A stretch of DNA of 64,000 bases from Oxalobacteraceae bacterium OTU3CAMAD1 (GCA_024123915.1 CP099650.1:7378001-7442000); one strand, 5' to 3'; positions 37,079 to 50,796 are shown, numbered from the stretch's first letter. Notes: generated by a model not told the origin, from the letters alone. Numbers and translations are program-made.

Positions 37079-39157
37079 TCAAGCAACGACTCTTTCAATC
37101 TCTACGAGTGTATCGTAAAAAGTCGGTGCGCGGCCCATGTCGGTGAGGCGTTGGCTGGTGACCTCATTGGCGTTCTTACCATCCTTTGCTAGCTTCTTCC
37201 ACCACACTGACAAACCGACAACCAGGCCCGGACGGGCCTTGTCCGTCACGCGCGCTTTGGCGATAAAACTGCCTCTGTCATTGTGGATGCGCACCATATC
37301 GGCGTCGAAAATGCCGCGTTTTGCCGCATCGTCGGGGTGGATGTCGAGGTGCGGTTCGCCCTCCGCGGAGCGCAAACTCTTGACGTTTACAAATGTCGAA
37401 TTCAAAAAGTTTCGCGCCGGCGGAGAGATCATCGCCAGCGGATATTTTTTCGCAAGTTGAGGGTTGCTAGCAACAGATTCGTACGGAGGTAGATAAGTCG
37501 GCAACGGATCGAGTCCGTCGGCCTCCATCGCGGCGGAATAGAACTCGCACTTGCCGGACGGCGTCGTAAAGCCGCCCTGTGCGAACGGGGCCTCCGGCAT
37601 GTTGAGCTTTTGCCAGCCCTTCAGTTTCAACGACTCCCAGTCGAAGTGCACGGCGCGCACGTCCTTGGTGTTGAAGGCGATCGATGCCAGCTCGTCGTCG
37701 CTGTCGCGGAAGCAGGGATCGTCGAAGCCCATGGCAGCCGCCAGCAGACGGAAGATCTCGGTGTTGGGCTTGGACTCGCCCAGCGGCGCGATCGCGGCGT
37801 TGTTGGCCATCATGTACAGGTGGCCGAACGAGGTGTGCGTGTCCACATGTTCGAGCTGCGTGGTGGCGGGCAGCACGATGTCTGCGTAGTCGACGGTGTC
37901 GGTCTGGAAGTGCTCGAGCACGACCGTGAACAGGTCCTCGCGCGCGAAGCCCGCCGCCACCTTCGACGAATCCGGCGCGATCGCCACCGGGTTGGAGTTG
38001 TAGACGATGACGGCCTCCACGGCAGGCCCGAACTCCGGCGAAGCCGGGCGCAGCAGGTCGTCGCCGATGGTGGTCATGTTGATGGTGCGCGGCATGGACT
38101 TGAGCAGGTCGGGCCGCTGCAGCGCCACCTTGTTGGACGGGAAAGAGCCGCTCGACGACAGCTGGATGCCGCCGGCCGCGTGGCGCCAGGCGCCCACCAG
38201 CGCCGGCAGGCAGGCGATGTTACGCACGGCGGTGCCGCCACCTCGCACGCGCTGCACGCCGTAGTTGACGCGGATCGCCACCGGCTCGCCGGCCTTGGCC
38301 GCGCCGCCGTACAGGCGCGCCAGGTCGACCACCTCGGCGGCGGTGATGCCGCAGGTCTCGGCGACGCGTTCCGGCGTCCATTCAGCCACGCGCGCTTTGA
38401 GCTGCTCGAAGCCGAGCGTATGCTGCGCGATGTAGTCATGATCGAGCAAGTCCTCGGCGATCAGCACGTGCATCAGGCCCAGCGCCAGCGCGGCGTCGGT
38501 GCCCGGCAGCGGCGCGATGTGCTGGTGGCATTTCTCGGCCGTCAGCGAGCGGTACGGGTCGATGGCGATCAGCTTGGCGCCGTTGCGCTTGGCCTCCTGC
38601 GCGCGCGTCCAGAAGTGCAGGTTGGAGGCGATCGGATTGCCGCCCCAGATGATGATCAGCTTGGCGTTCTGGAACTGCTCCATGTCGGTGCCGACCGACG
38701 CGCCTATCGTGTACTTGTAGCCGGTCGCGCCGGCGGTCGCGCAGACGGTGCGGTCCAGCAGCGAGGCGCCGACCTTGTTGAAGAAGCGCGAGGACATCGA
38801 CTCGCCCTGCAGCAGGCCCATGGTGCCGCAGTAGCTGTACGGCAGGATCGCTTCCGGCGCGCGCGCGGCGATCGGCTTCAGCCTGGCGGCGATGGTCGCC
38901 AGCGCCTCGTCCCAGCTGATGCGCTCGAACTTGCCCTCGCCCTTCTTGCCGATCCGGCGCAGCGGGTGCAGCAAGCGCTCGGCGTGGTAGGTGCGTTCGG
39001 TGTAGCGCGCCACCTTGGTGCACAGCACGCCGGCGGTGGTCGGGTGATCGGGATCGCCTTTGACGGCGGTGGCGACGCCGTCCTCGACCGTCACCAGCAG
39101 GGCGCAGGTGTCGGGACAGTCGTGCGGGCAGACCGCGCGAACTTGTGTGGTTATCAT
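37079..39157 (-). CDS. Molybdopterin-dependent oxidoreductase (formate dehydrogenase/nitrate reductase superfamily)
   Basis: A 692-residue protein with an N-terminal [4Fe-4S] motif C-x3-C-x3-C (CPHDCPDTC at residues 10-18) and a fourth Cys in GVLCTK near 45. Molybdopterin-binding segments follow, including IIIWGGNPIASNLHFW near 165-180 and VRGGGTAVRNIACLPALVGA near 305-324, with a C-terminal dinucleotide-binding beta-barrel from about 570. No Tat signal is visible with the ATG at 39157, so it should be cytoplasmic. The substrate is not evident, and no partner subunit is nearby. Confidence 0.85.
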   Translation of the reverse strand: MITTQVRAVCPHDCPDTCALLVTVEDGVATAVKGDPDHPTTAGVLCTKVARYTERTYHAERLLHPLRRIGKKGEGKFERISWDEALATIAARLKPIAARAPEAILPYSYCGTMGLLQGESMSSRFFNKVGASLLDRTVCATAGATGYKYTIGASVGTDMEQFQNAKLIIIWGGNPIASNLHFWTRAQEAKRNGAKLIAIDPYRSLTAEKCHQHIAPLPGTDAALALGLMHVLIAEDLLDHDYIAQHTLGFEQLKARVAEWTPERVAETCGITAAEVVDLARLYGGAAKAGEPVAIRVNYGVQRVRGGGTAVRNIACLPALVGAWRHAAGGIQLSSSGSFPSNKVALQRPDLLKSMPRTINMTTIGDDLLRPASPEFGPAVEAVIVYNSNPVAIAPDSSKVAAGFAREDLFTVVLEHFQTDTVDYADIVLPATTQLEHVDTHTSFGHLYMMANNAAIAPLGESKPNTEIFRLLAAAMGFDDPCFRDSDDELASIAFNTKDVRAVHFDWESLKLKGWQKLNMPEAPFAQGGFTTPSGKCEFYSAAMEADGLDPLPTYLPPYESVASNPQLAKKYPLAMISPPARNFLNSTFVNVKSLRSAEGEPHLDIHPDDAAKRGIFDADMVRIHNDRGSFIAKARVTDKARPGLVVGLSVWWKKLAKDGKNANEVTSQRLTDMGRAPTFYDTLVEIERVVA

Positions 39158-39238
39158 TGTCAAAAGTCCAAAAAGCGTACACTGAAAGCAGTATCGTAAA
39201 CCATTACGGGCCGGTGGATACCAAGCTTGGGGCCGCTC

Positions 39239-39268
39239 TGGATAAAGTCGTACGACAAGGGCTACAAT
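39239..39268 (+). promoter_or_regulatory. Possible promoter of the M20 amidohydrolase gene
   Basis: TACAAT (39263-39268) is a good -10 box; TGGATA 18 bp before it (39239-39244) is a weak -35. The start codon follows about 50 bases later. Confidence 0.35.
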
Positions 39269-39317
39269 GGCTATTCTCGCCCGCCCACAAGGTGAACGAC
39301 CCATTTTGGAGAAGCAA

Positions 39318-40508
39318 ATGAAACTAGTTGATCCCATCATTGCCTTTCAGTCCGAATTGCAGCACATCCGGCGCGACCTGCACGCCCATCCGGAGCTCTG
39401 CTACGAAGAGCAGCGCACTTCCGACGTGGTGGCGGCCAAGCTGACGGAATGGGGCATCCCCGTGATTCGCGGCCTCGGCCTCACCGGCGTGGTCGGGATC
39501 ATCAAGAACGGCAGCTCGAACCGCGCGATCGGCTTGCGCGCCGACATGGACGCGCTGCCGATGCAGGAGGTGAACACCTTCCCTCACGCGTCGCGCCATC
39601 CGGGCAAGATGCACGCCTGCGGCCACGACGGCCACACCGCCATGCTGCTGGGCGCCGCCAAGCACCTGGCCGAGAACCGCAACTTCGACGGCACCGTGTA
39701 CCTGGTGTTCCAGCCGGCCGAGGAAGGCGGCGCCGGGGCCAAGCGCATGATCGAGGATGGTCTGTTCGAGCAATGTCCGATGGACGCTATTTACGGCATG
39801 CACAACTGGCCGGGTATTCCGTCCGGCCACATGAGCGTGGTCGAGGGGCCGATGATGGCCTCCAGTAACGAGTTTTACCTGACGATCAAGGGCAAGGGCG
39901 CGCACGCGGCCCAGCCGCACAAGGGCATCGATCCGGTGATGGTGGCGGTGCAGATCGCGCAGAGCTGGCAGACCATTATCTCCAGGCAGAAAAGTCCGCT
40001 CGATACGGCGGTGCTGTCGATCACGCAGATCCACGCGGGCAGCGCCACCAATGTGATTCCGGACGAGGCCAAGATGGTGGGCACCGTGCGCACCTTCACC
40101 ACGCCGGTGCTGGACATGATCGAGACGCGCATGGGCGAGATCGCGCAGCACACGGCGGCGGCGTTCGGGGCGGAGGTGGAGTACAAGTTCCGACGAAATT
40201 ATCCGCCGCTGGTGAATCATGCGGCCGAGACGCGCTTCGCCGTCGAGGTAATGAAGGAGGTGGTTGGCGCGGATAGGGTCGATGACAATGTCGAGCCGAC
40301 CATGGGGGCTGAGGATTTCGCGTTCTTCCTGCAGGCTAAGCCGGGGTGCTATATCTTTATCGGCAATGGCGAGGGGGATCACCGCGATGGCGGCCACGGA
40401 CTGGGTCCGTGCGTGCTGCACAATGGCAGTTATGATTTCAACGACAACCTGTTGCCAGTGGGTGCCAGCTTCTGGGTACGGCTCGCTGAGAAGAGCTTAC
40501 CGAGGTAA
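39318..40508 (+). CDS. M20-family amidohydrolase, hippurate hydrolase/N-acyl-amino-acid hydrolase type
   Basis: A 396-residue cytoplasmic metal amidohydrolase. The metal-binding segments are MHACGHDGHTAMLLGAAKHL near residues 98-117, QPAEEGGAGAKRMI near 133-146 and GMHNWPG near 160, with MGAEDFAFFLQ near 333. The start DIRRDLHAHPEL-like IRRDLHAHPELCYEE near 16-30 is the family hallmark. GGAG ten bases before the ATG at 39318 favours this start over one 17 codons upstream. It cleaves acyl or aroyl groups from amino acids in known members. A REP doublet begins at its stop codon. Confidence 0.9.
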   Translation: MKLVDPIIAFQSELQHIRRDLHAHPELCYEEQRTSDVVAAKLTEWGIPVIRGLGLTGVVGIIKNGSSNRAIGLRADMDALPMQEVNTFPHASRHPGKMHACGHDGHTAMLLGAAKHLAENRNFDGTVYLVFQPAEEGGAGAKRMIEDGLFEQCPMDAIYGMHNWPGIPSGHMSVVEGPMMASSNEFYLTIKGKGAHAAQPHKGIDPVMVAVQIAQSWQTIISRQKSPLDTAVLSITQIHAGSATNVIPDEAKMVGTVRTFTTPVLDMIETRMGEIAQHTAAAFGAEVEYKFRRNYPPLVNHAAETRFAVEVMKEVVGADRVDDNVEPTMGAEDFAFFLQAKPGCYIFIGNGEGDHRDGGHGLGPCVLHNGSYDFNDNLLPVGASFWVRLAEKSLPR

Positions 40509-40608
40509 CACGTAGGGCGGATTAGCGAAGCGTAATCGGCCAATGCATGTTCCGTCGGCGGCCCGGAAATGGCCGATTACGGCGTTCCGCCTAATCCGCC
40601 CTACGTGT
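40508..40608. repeat. REP doublet (inverted GTAG-type palindrome), copy 3
   Basis: It begins ACACGTAGGGCGGATTAG, with its first base being the last base of the amidohydrolase stop codon, and ends CTAATCCGCCCTACGTGT. The inner arms are CGTAATCGGCCAA and ATGGCCGATTACG. The right flank TCTCCGTGG resembles the flanks of copies 1 and 2. Confidence 0.85.
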
Positions 40609-40628
40609 CTCCGTGGCATCATTAACTT

Positions 40629-41516
40629 CTACACCTTATCTGGCCCTGTACCCACCCGCTGCCCAGGATTGAGCTGCTCCAGCCCCACCAGCGCGGCCGA
40701 ATGATCCGCCTGCGGCAGCGTTTCCGCCAACACCCTATAGCGCTCCGTCACCAGCTCCGTTACCGGCAACCTCACCCCCGCCGCTTCCGCCGCCGCCAGG
40801 ATATTGCGCTGGTCCTTCAGCTGCGTCGTGACCTTGCCGCCGGCAACGAAATTCCGCTCCAGCATACGCTGGCCATGCACGTCCAATATCTTGCTCTCGG
40901 CAAAGCCGCCACGGATCGCCGCGCGCATCGCCGCCGGGTCGGCGCCGGCAGCTTGCGCCAGCAGCATCGCCTCCGCGACGATATTGATGGTCGCGCCCAC
41001 GATCAACTGATTGCACAGCTTGGCCACCTGGCCGCTGCCGGCAGGTCCGACCAAGGTCGGCCGTCCCATCGCCACCAACACCGGCTCCACCTCGGCGAAG
41101 TCCGCAGGATCGCCTCCCGCCATGATCGCCAGGGTGCCCGCCGCCGCGCCGCCCACGCCACCCGAGACCGGCGCGTCGATAAAGCGCCGGCCCTGCGCTT
41201 GCAACAGCGCGTGAAACGCCTGCGCCTCCGCCTGCTGCGTCGAACTCATGTCCACCCACAAGGCGCTCTGCCCCATGGCCGGCAAGGCGTCATGCATCAC
41301 TTGCGCCACGATCGGCCCCGCCTCCAGCATCGAGATGACGATGGCCGCGTCGCGTACGGCCTCGTCCAGCCGCGCGGCCGGCAGAGCGCCAGCCGGCGCC
41401 AGCGCTTGCGCCTTGGCGAAGGTACGATTCCAGACCGTAACGGAATGGCCGGCCGCCAGCAGGCGGCGTACCATCGGGTCTCCCATCAAGCCAATACCGA
41501 GAAATGCGATTCGCAT
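40629..41516 (-). CDS. NAD(P)-dependent 3-hydroxyisobutyrate/hydroxyacid dehydrogenase-like protein
   Basis: A 295-residue beta-hydroxyacid dehydrogenase. The cofactor-binding FLGIGLMGDPMVRRLLAAGH is at residues 5-24. The substrate motif DAPVSGGVGGAAAGTLAIMA is near 121-140 and the catalytic Lys lies in GSGQVAKLCNQLIVGA near 167-182. Candidate substrates are 3-hydroxyisobutyrate, tartronate semialdehyde or glyoxylate, which cannot be separated by eye. I chose the ATG at 41516, preceded by CAGGAG; a longer frame reaches 41639 without family match. It is divergent from pagL. Confidence 0.88.
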   Translation of the reverse strand: MRIAFLGIGLMGDPMVRRLLAAGHSVTVWNRTFAKAQALAPAGALPAARLDEAVRDAAIVISMLEAGPIVAQVMHDALPAMGQSALWVDMSSTQQAEAQAFHALLQAQGRRFIDAPVSGGVGGAAAGTLAIMAGGDPADFAEVEPVLVAMGRPTLVGPAGSGQVAKLCNQLIVGATINIVAEAMLLAQAAGADPAAMRAAIRGGFAESKILDVHGQRMLERNFVAGGKVTTQLKDQRNILAAAEAAGVRLPVTELVTERYRVLAETLPQADHSAALVGLEQLNPGQRVGTGPDKV

Positions 41517-41646
41517 GGACAATTCTGCTCCTGGACTAATCAAAACAACGGTGCGCCGGAAGAAATTTGGGAACACCGGTACAATCTTGGCAGCCGTATA
41601 AAGATATATACAGCGCAAATAGAGTCGGTACAAACACAAGGATACT

Positions 41647-42189
41647 ATGTTCGCGAAAACAATGATGGCGGCGGTTGCCGCCCTGATGGTGAGCCAGGCC
41701 GCAATGGCCCAACAACTGATCGACTCGGTGTCGGTGGACTACGGCACGGCGTCAAAGCAGCGTATGGTGCGCCTGAGCGCCGCCAATGACTGGGATAAAA
41801 AATGGTTCCAGTCGAACGGCACGCACCTGAGCGGCTACTGGGAAGGCAGCGTCGGTTACTGGCGCCAGAACCAATACCGCAACGTGCCGGGCTGGGAAAA
41901 AGGCCTGTGGGACGTGGGCTTCACCCCGGTGTTCCGCTTCCAGAACGACAACAAGAAGGGCATTTACTACGAAGCCGGCGTCGGTGTTCACCTCTTGTCC
42001 AGCCTGTACAGGAACGACGGCAAGGAATTGTCGACAGCGTTCCAATTCGGCGACCACATCGGCATCGGCTATGTGATGCAGAACAATTGGGAAGTCGCCC
42101 TCAAGTTGCAGCACTTCTCCAATGGCAGCATCAAGAGCCCTAACGGCGGCGCGAACTTCCTTGAAGTCAAAGCGGCGTACCACTTTTAA
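41647..42189 (+). CDS. pagL: Lipid A 3-O-deacylase (PagL family)
   Basis: A 180-residue outer-membrane beta-barrel enzyme that removes the 3-linked acyl chain of lipid A. A signal peptide is at about residues 1-21 (AMA before the cut). The catalytic His-Ser pair lies in LQHFSNGSIKSPNGG near residues 154-168, and the chain ends in the aromatic strand AAYHF typical of barrels. AAGGA lies seven bases before the ATG. The gene stands alone, divergent from the dehydrogenase, and is followed by a strong terminator and then by the end of the rRNA operon. Confidence 0.9.
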   Translation: MFAKTMMAAVAALMVSQAAMAQQLIDSVSVDYGTASKQRMVRLSAANDWDKKWFQSNGTHLSGYWEGSVGYWRQNQYRNVPGWEKGLWDVGFTPVFRFQNDNKKGIYYEAGVGVHLLSSLYRNDGKELSTAFQFGDHIGIGYVMQNNWEVALKLQHFSNGSIKSPNGGANFLEVKAAYHF

Positions 42190-42207
42190 TTAAGTACCTG
42201 ACCAGAT

Positions 42208-42233
42208 AAGCGCTTCTTCGGAAGCGCTTTTTT
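42208..42233 (+). terminator. Rho-independent terminator after pagL
   Basis: AGCGCTTC (42209-42216) pairs with GAAGCGCT (42221-42228) around a TTCG tetraloop, followed by six T. Confidence 0.92.
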
Positions 42234-42258
42234 ACAGCCAGTTCCAGACCTTAAACGC

Positions 42259-42290
42259 AAAAAAGCCCACCAGGATCACCTGGTGGGCTT
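42259..42290 (-). terminator. Rho-independent terminator of the first rRNA operon
   Basis: AGCCCACCAGG (42264-42274) pairs with CCTGGTGGGCT (42279-42289). Read on the minus strand the 11-bp hairpin is followed by six T. It lies 14 bp beyond the 5S gene. Confidence 0.9.
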
Positions 42291-42303
42291 CTTCTTATAA
42301 CTA

Positions 42304-42417
42304 GCCTGACGATAACCTACTTTCACACTGGTTGCAGCACTATCATCGGCGCAGAGTTGTTTCACGGTCCTGTTCGGGATGGGAAGGGGTGGGACCAACT
42401 TGCTATGGTCATCAGGC
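42304..42417 (-). rRNA. rrf: 5S ribosomal RNA
   Basis: About 114 nt, starting GCCTGATGACCATAGC and ending GTTATCGTCAGGC on the minus strand; these ends pair as helix I. The CCATCCCGAACAGG loop is universal for 5S. It is identical to the proximal 5S of the second operon at 61692. Ends are from base pairing, not experiment. Confidence 0.95.
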
Positions 42418-42550
42418 ATTGACTTGTACGAGCCGCGTTCATATGAACGTTGCTCAGAATCTGGAGAAGTAAGTAAATGGGGTAATGAAGTTGTGTATCA
42501 ACGAACGTTTCAACGTACTTCTTATTCAACCATAACCTGCTAAGGTTATA

Positions 42551-45422
<2,872 letters not shown>

Positions 45423-45572
45423 CTATAACGTTAGCCCCTGCGACTAAACAAGGAGCGTTTATAGGAATAAGAAGTACTACGTTGTTGCGTTTGTTGATAC
45501 ATACAATCATTACCCATCGCACCCACCTGTCGGTGTTTGCGATCAATAAAAATTTACTTACTTCTTCCAGAT

Positions 45573-45584
45573 TGTTAAAGAACG
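45573..45584 (-). promoter_or_regulatory. boxA antitermination site before 23S
   Basis: CGTTCTTTAACA on the minus strand, between tRNA-Ala and 23S, matches the boxA sequence bound by the NusB-NusE antitermination complex in rRNA leaders. Confidence 0.7.
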
Positions 45585-45654
45585 TACAGCACTTGATCTC
45601 TAAAAGATCAAACATAAACATACGCCGCTTGGCGTTGCTTGCATTTGAACTTTT

Positions 45655-45730
45655 TGGTGGAGGATGACGGGATCGAACCGACGACCCCCTGCTTGCAAAG
45701 CAGGTGCTCTCCCAGCTGAGCTAATCCCCC
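45655..45730 (-). tRNA. tRNA-Ala (TGC)
   Basis: 76 nt with encoded CCA; the acceptor stem GGGGGAT pairs with ATCCTCC, the anticodon loop is CTTTGCAAG and the T-loop GGTTCGATCC. It lies in the 16S-23S spacer next to tRNA-Ile, the usual arrangement. Confidence 0.97.
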
Positions 45731-45754
45731 TGAGATTTACTACTAGGGTAAAAC

Positions 45755-45831
45755 TGGTAGGGCTGGTTGGACTCGAACCAACGACCCCCGCGTTATCAAC
45801 ACGGTGCTCTAACCAGCTGAGCTACAGCCCC
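45755..45831 (-). tRNA. tRNA-Ile (GAT)
   Basis: 77 nt with encoded CCA; the acceptor stem GGGGCTG pairs with CAGCCCT, the anticodon loop is GTTGATAAC and the T-arm GGTTCGAGTCC. It is the first spacer tRNA after 16S. Confidence 0.97.
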
Positions 45832-45906
45832 AAATGCTGTTCTTTATATTTACAGTCGATAAGTGTGAACGCTTGATGAGTGAATCATTACTGATTCGTG
45901 CGACTC

Positions 45907-47438
<1,532 letters not shown>

Positions 47439-47706
47439 AATCTCTGTTACTTTTGCCGTTTTACCGGCACTCTTATTGCTAAGAGGTCGCTCACTCAAAA
47501 TACTGACAGGCCACTACTTTCGTAGCGCCTATTTCATTACTTCTTGTGAACATTTGATATTTTAAGTATCGCGGAACTTGGTTACCCTTGTTCCGCGTGC
47601 ACTTTCATCAAACGTCCACACTTATCGACTGTTAATTTTTAAAGAACTTTGTTTGGTGCTGCTTGCACGCTTGACAAATCGTTTTGTTCGTCAGCGAAGA
47701 AGGAAG
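47439..47706 (-). other. rRNA operon leader region
   Basis: This stretch between the rRNA promoter and 16S contains a boxA-like sequence (AGTTCTTTAAAAATT near 47633-47648), a CGATAAGTGTGGACG stretch repeated in similar form in the 16S-tRNA spacer near 45850, and no protein gene. Short frames here have no sign of being real. Confidence 0.75.
47633..47648 (-). promoter_or_regulatory. boxA-like antitermination site in the 16S leader
   Basis: On the minus strand GTTCTTTAAAAATTAA matches the boxA part of rRNA leaders, about 195 bases before the 16S 5' end. Confidence 0.6.
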
Positions 47707-47735
47707 AGTATGAATCGTTTAGACCGTTTCGTCAA
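47707..47735 (-). promoter_or_regulatory. Promoter of the first rRNA operon
   Basis: On the minus strand TTGACG (47735-47730) and CATACT (47712-47707) are 17 bp apart, with an AT-rich stretch (47738-47748) just upstream that could act as an UP element. It lies about 270 bp before 16S and 153 bp from the start of the divergent NSS transporter gene. Another promoter further upstream is possible. Confidence 0.55.
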
Positions 47736-47887
47736 CCTTCTTTTTTATCCCGCTTCACTCTGCAACACCTTGTTTTGTGTGCACCGTTTTGCGAGGAGGC
47801 GAACTATAGCAAAGGCCCCTTCATCCCTGCAAGGCTTTTTTTTCGGCTGCTACAATCGCGCCTTTTTCGACACAGCGACCTGCAGCA

Positions 47888-49249
47888 ATGACTAAGCAAT
47901 CCATCAAGCGCGGCGGCTTCAGCTCCAGCTTCGGCGTTCTCGCCGCCACCCTCGGTTCCGCCGTCGGCCTCGGCAACATCTGGAAGTTCCCCTATCTAAC
48001 CGGCGCCAACGGCGGCGCCGGCTTTTTGCTGGTGTACCTGCTCGCCACACTGGTCATCGGCCTGCCAGTAATGATTGCCGAAATCACCATGGGCCGCGCC
48101 GCGAAAGCCAATCCCATCACCACACTGCAACAGCTCGCACCCACCAAAATGCCCTGGTGGCTGATCGGCGTCGCCGGCATGGCGGCAGCGTTCCTGATCC
48201 TCTCGTTCTATTCGGAAGTGGTGGCGTGGGTGTTCGCCTATGTCTTCAAAGCCATTGGCGGCTCAATCCTCAGCAGCGATCGCCAAGTCACGGAGGCGGC
48301 TTTCACCTCCCTGATCAGCGATCCCCTGCAATCGCTGCTGTGGCAATGGGCGGTGCTGGTGTTTATTGGCGGCATCCTGCTGATGGGTGTGACCAAAGGC
48401 ATCGAAGGAATCGCCAAGAAACTGATGCCGATATTGTTTTTTCTACTACTGGTGCTGTGCGCGGTCAGTCTTTCGCTCGACAAGGCGGCAGACGGCCTTG
48501 CCTTCCTGTTCCGTCCGGACTTTAGCAAGATTACGGCCGGTGTCATCCTCACGGCGATGGGCCTGGCATTCTTCAAACTGTCGCTGGGCATGGGGACGAT
48601 GATGACCTACGGCTCCTACTTCCGCGACGACCAGAACATTCCGCAAACAACGCTGCGCGTGATGGCGGCCGATCTATGCGTCTCGATGCTGGCCGGGATC
48701 GCCATCTTTCCGGCGGTCTTCACGTTCGGTTTCGAGCCGGCCGCCGGCCCGGCGCTGGTGTTCATCACCATTCCGGCCGTGTTCTCGCAGATTCCCGGCG
48801 GCCACCTGCTGATGATCGCCTTCTTTGTGCTGGCCGCGGTAGCCGCGACCGGTGCGATGCTGTCGCTGATGGAGGTGCCGGTGGTGATCCTGCATGAGCG
48901 CCTCGGCATGAGCCGCGCGAAGGCGACGTTGCTGACCATCGCCATCCTGATGCTGCTCGGCTCGACCTGCGCGTTGACCAACAATGTACTGGCCGACTTC
49001 AAACTGTTCGGCATGAACATGTTCGACCTGTTCGACTTTGTGTCCTCCAACGTGCTGCTGCCGCTGGGCGGCATAGCGCTGGCCTTGTTCGTCGGCTGGG
49101 CCTGGGGCCCCGACCGGTTCGCGCATGCGCTGTCGAATCACGGCGCGCTGGCCAACCAGGCCACCGCGCGCGTGGTGTTTTTTCTGCTGCGTTATGTGTC
49201 GCCGCTGCTGATCCTGCTCGTCATGCTCAAGGGGCTGAATTTGCTGTAA
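47888..49249 (+). CDS. Sodium-dependent transporter of the NSS (LeuT) family
   Basis: A 453-residue inner-membrane Na+ symporter with about eleven membrane helices. The first helix carries LGSAVGLGNIWKFPYLTGAN near residues 22-41, the unwound Na+/substrate-binding segment of the family, followed by GLPVMIAEITMGRAA near 58-72. The GMGTMMTYGSYF segment near 236-247 is also conserved. Substrates are usually amino acids or tryptophan-like compounds; this one cannot be named. The gene is divergent from the rRNA operon and convergent with the DUF4214 gene, 19 bp apart. Confidence 0.9.
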   Translation: MTKQSIKRGGFSSSFGVLAATLGSAVGLGNIWKFPYLTGANGGAGFLLVYLLATLVIGLPVMIAEITMGRAAKANPITTLQQLAPTKMPWWLIGVAGMAAAFLILSFYSEVVAWVFAYVFKAIGGSILSSDRQVTEAAFTSLISDPLQSLLWQWAVLVFIGGILLMGVTKGIEGIAKKLMPILFFLLLVLCAVSLSLDKAADGLAFLFRPDFSKITAGVILTAMGLAFFKLSLGMGTMMTYGSYFRDDQNIPQTTLRVMAADLCVSMLAGIAIFPAVFTFGFEPAAGPALVFITIPAVFSQIPGGHLLMIAFFVLAAVAATGAMLSLMEVPVVILHERLGMSRAKATLLTIAILMLLGSTCALTNNVLADFKLFGMNMFDLFDFVSSNVLLPLGGIALALFVGWAWGPDRFAHALSNHGALANQATARVVFFLLRYVSPLLILLVMLKGLNLL

Positions 49250-49268
49250 TCGGCAACACAGCCTTTAC

Positions 49269-50687
49269 CTATTCCTGCGACCAGACGGCAACGCTTTCAC
49301 CCGGCAAAATACTTGCCGCCGGGACGCTCGTGCCGCCCGTGGTCGCGGGAACGCTCATGCGCTGGACCAGGGCATATCCGGTGGCGCCGTTGGCGCGCAC
49401 ATAGCTGTATGCGAAGAAATAGAAATCCAGGTTATTCGCGGAGTCATGCAGCATCTGGCCTTTCAGACCCGCGTTCACGGTCGCCGCGTCGATCTTGCTC
49501 ACGCCGGCAGCAGAAGTGAATGTAGCGTTGCCAGCGCTATCGAAACTGATCGATTGCCGAACGCTGTTGATGGCGCAATCCTCGCGGTACGTCGCCAGGG
49601 TTTGGCCCGCCAGTTCCGAGGCGGCGCCGAGCTGCCGCGCCGCGCGCGCCACCAGCACGTCGGTGGCGTCGGGAACCGAGGTGGTGCCCGTCGCAGGCCG
49701 GCACAACATTGTCACCGCAGGCATCAAGCCGCCTCCCTGGATAGTGGAGCTGGTGATAAAAGTAGAAGCGTACTGGATCTGATTCGCGGCGCCGCGCGTC
49801 CAGCCGACGGTTGTTTGCCCCAGCCCATAAATCAGGCTGCCGGCCGTGGCGGGGGGAGCGACGCCTCCCGCCGAGTAGCTGAAGCGCGCGGAATAGGATG
49901 GCGTGCCGGTCGGACGTTGCGCCGTGCTGAACCCGGAGTAACGCACGATCGTCGGGTATGCTCCAGGCCCCTGTATCGAGGCAACATATTCGTCGATCTG
50001 CGCCTGGTAGGCGGCCATGTCCGTTGTGGCTGTGATCGCGCTAAGAAGATCGCGTGCGCCCTGCAGGATGGAATCGCCGGCATAGGCGGCGCTCTCGGCC
50101 GGGGTATCCAGCGCGGCCGTGACAGCGGTGGCGCCCTGCGTTTTCTTCGTGATCATCATCGCGTCGCTGCCCTGCGCACCGTTCAGGATGACCAGCGCAA
50201 TTTGCGCGCGCGTGAATTTTCCGCCATCGACAAGCGCACTCCAGTAGTCATTTCCGGTTGATTCAGCGATGCGATTAAACGCGTTGAGATAGACGGCGTT
50301 GACAAAGGCCGCGCTGGTGCCGGAGGTGACATCCTGCGCCTCGACGCTCAGGGCGAAGGCGTCGACCATTTGCTTGACACCGTCATTGGTCGCATAGCTC
50401 GACGCGAGACCTAGCAACGTCAGCGGCATATTGGCATTGCTGAACTGCTGTCCCCAAAACGCCAATCCCGCCGGGTCGGCCGGGCGGCCGTAGAAGCCGA
50501 GATAGATTTGCTGCAGCAGCGGTGTATAAACCGAAGCGGCCTGCTGCGCGGCCTGTGGCGAGACCACGGTGGCTCCCGATGAAAGCAACGCCGCCTTTTG
50601 CCCGGTGGTTTCCGTGTCCGAGCCACCGCAAGCGCTCAACGCCGCGCCCACTACGCAAAGACATGCAACTTTCGATGGGATCTTCAT
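49269..50687 (-). CDS. DUF4214-containing lipoprotein
   Basis: A 472-residue predicted lipoprotein: signal with lipobox ALSAC, Cys at about residue 19, then a Ser/Thr-rich linker. The DUF4214-type segment IYLGFYGRPADPAGLAFWGQ near residues 60-79, with NAFNRIAESTGNDYWSALVDGG near 135-156 as a second repeat of the same fold, is often seen in surface-exposed or S-layer-associated proteins of this bacterial group. The C-terminal half (about 250-472) has no family I recognise. I chose the ATG at 50687, preceded by GGAGA. Confidence 0.8.
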   Translation of the reverse strand: MKIPSKVACLCVVGAALSACGGSDTETTGQKAALLSSGATVVSPQAAQQAASVYTPLLQQIYLGFYGRPADPAGLAFWGQQFSNANMPLTLLGLASSYATNDGVKQMVDAFALSVEAQDVTSGTSAAFVNAVYLNAFNRIAESTGNDYWSALVDGGKFTRAQIALVILNGAQGSDAMMITKKTQGATAVTAALDTPAESAAYAGDSILQGARDLLSAITATTDMAAYQAQIDEYVASIQGPGAYPTIVRYSGFSTAQRPTGTPSYSARFSYSAGGVAPPATAGSLIYGLGQTTVGWTRGAANQIQYASTFITSSTIQGGGLMPAVTMLCRPATGTTSVPDATDVLVARAARQLGAASELAGQTLATYREDCAINSVRQSISFDSAGNATFTSAAGVSKIDAATVNAGLKGQMLHDSANNLDFYFFAYSYVRANGATGYALVQRMSVPATTGGTSVPAASILPGESVAVWSQE

Positions 50688-50746
50688 GAGGTCATCTCCA
50701 ATTATCAAGGAGAAAATGATACCATTTTTGCAACCGCGAGAGCGAA

Positions 50747-50781
50747 ATAAAAATACCCCGCCGGCGTCATGCGCGGCGGGC
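50747..50781 (-). terminator. Rho-independent terminator after the LamB-like porin
   Basis: CCCGCCG (50757-50763) pairs with CGGCGGG (50774-50780). On the minus strand the hairpin is followed by a T-rich run (ATTTTTATTT). It lies just after the porin stop and closes the SDR-porin transcript. Confidence 0.8.
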
Positions 50782-50796
50782 GCCCTGGGGTCCTCG

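Noticed and set aside
47671..47699. TTGACA at 47671 as a promoter for the NSS transporter
   Set aside because: No acceptable -10 box is found at 16-18 bp, so the isolated hexamer is not enough.
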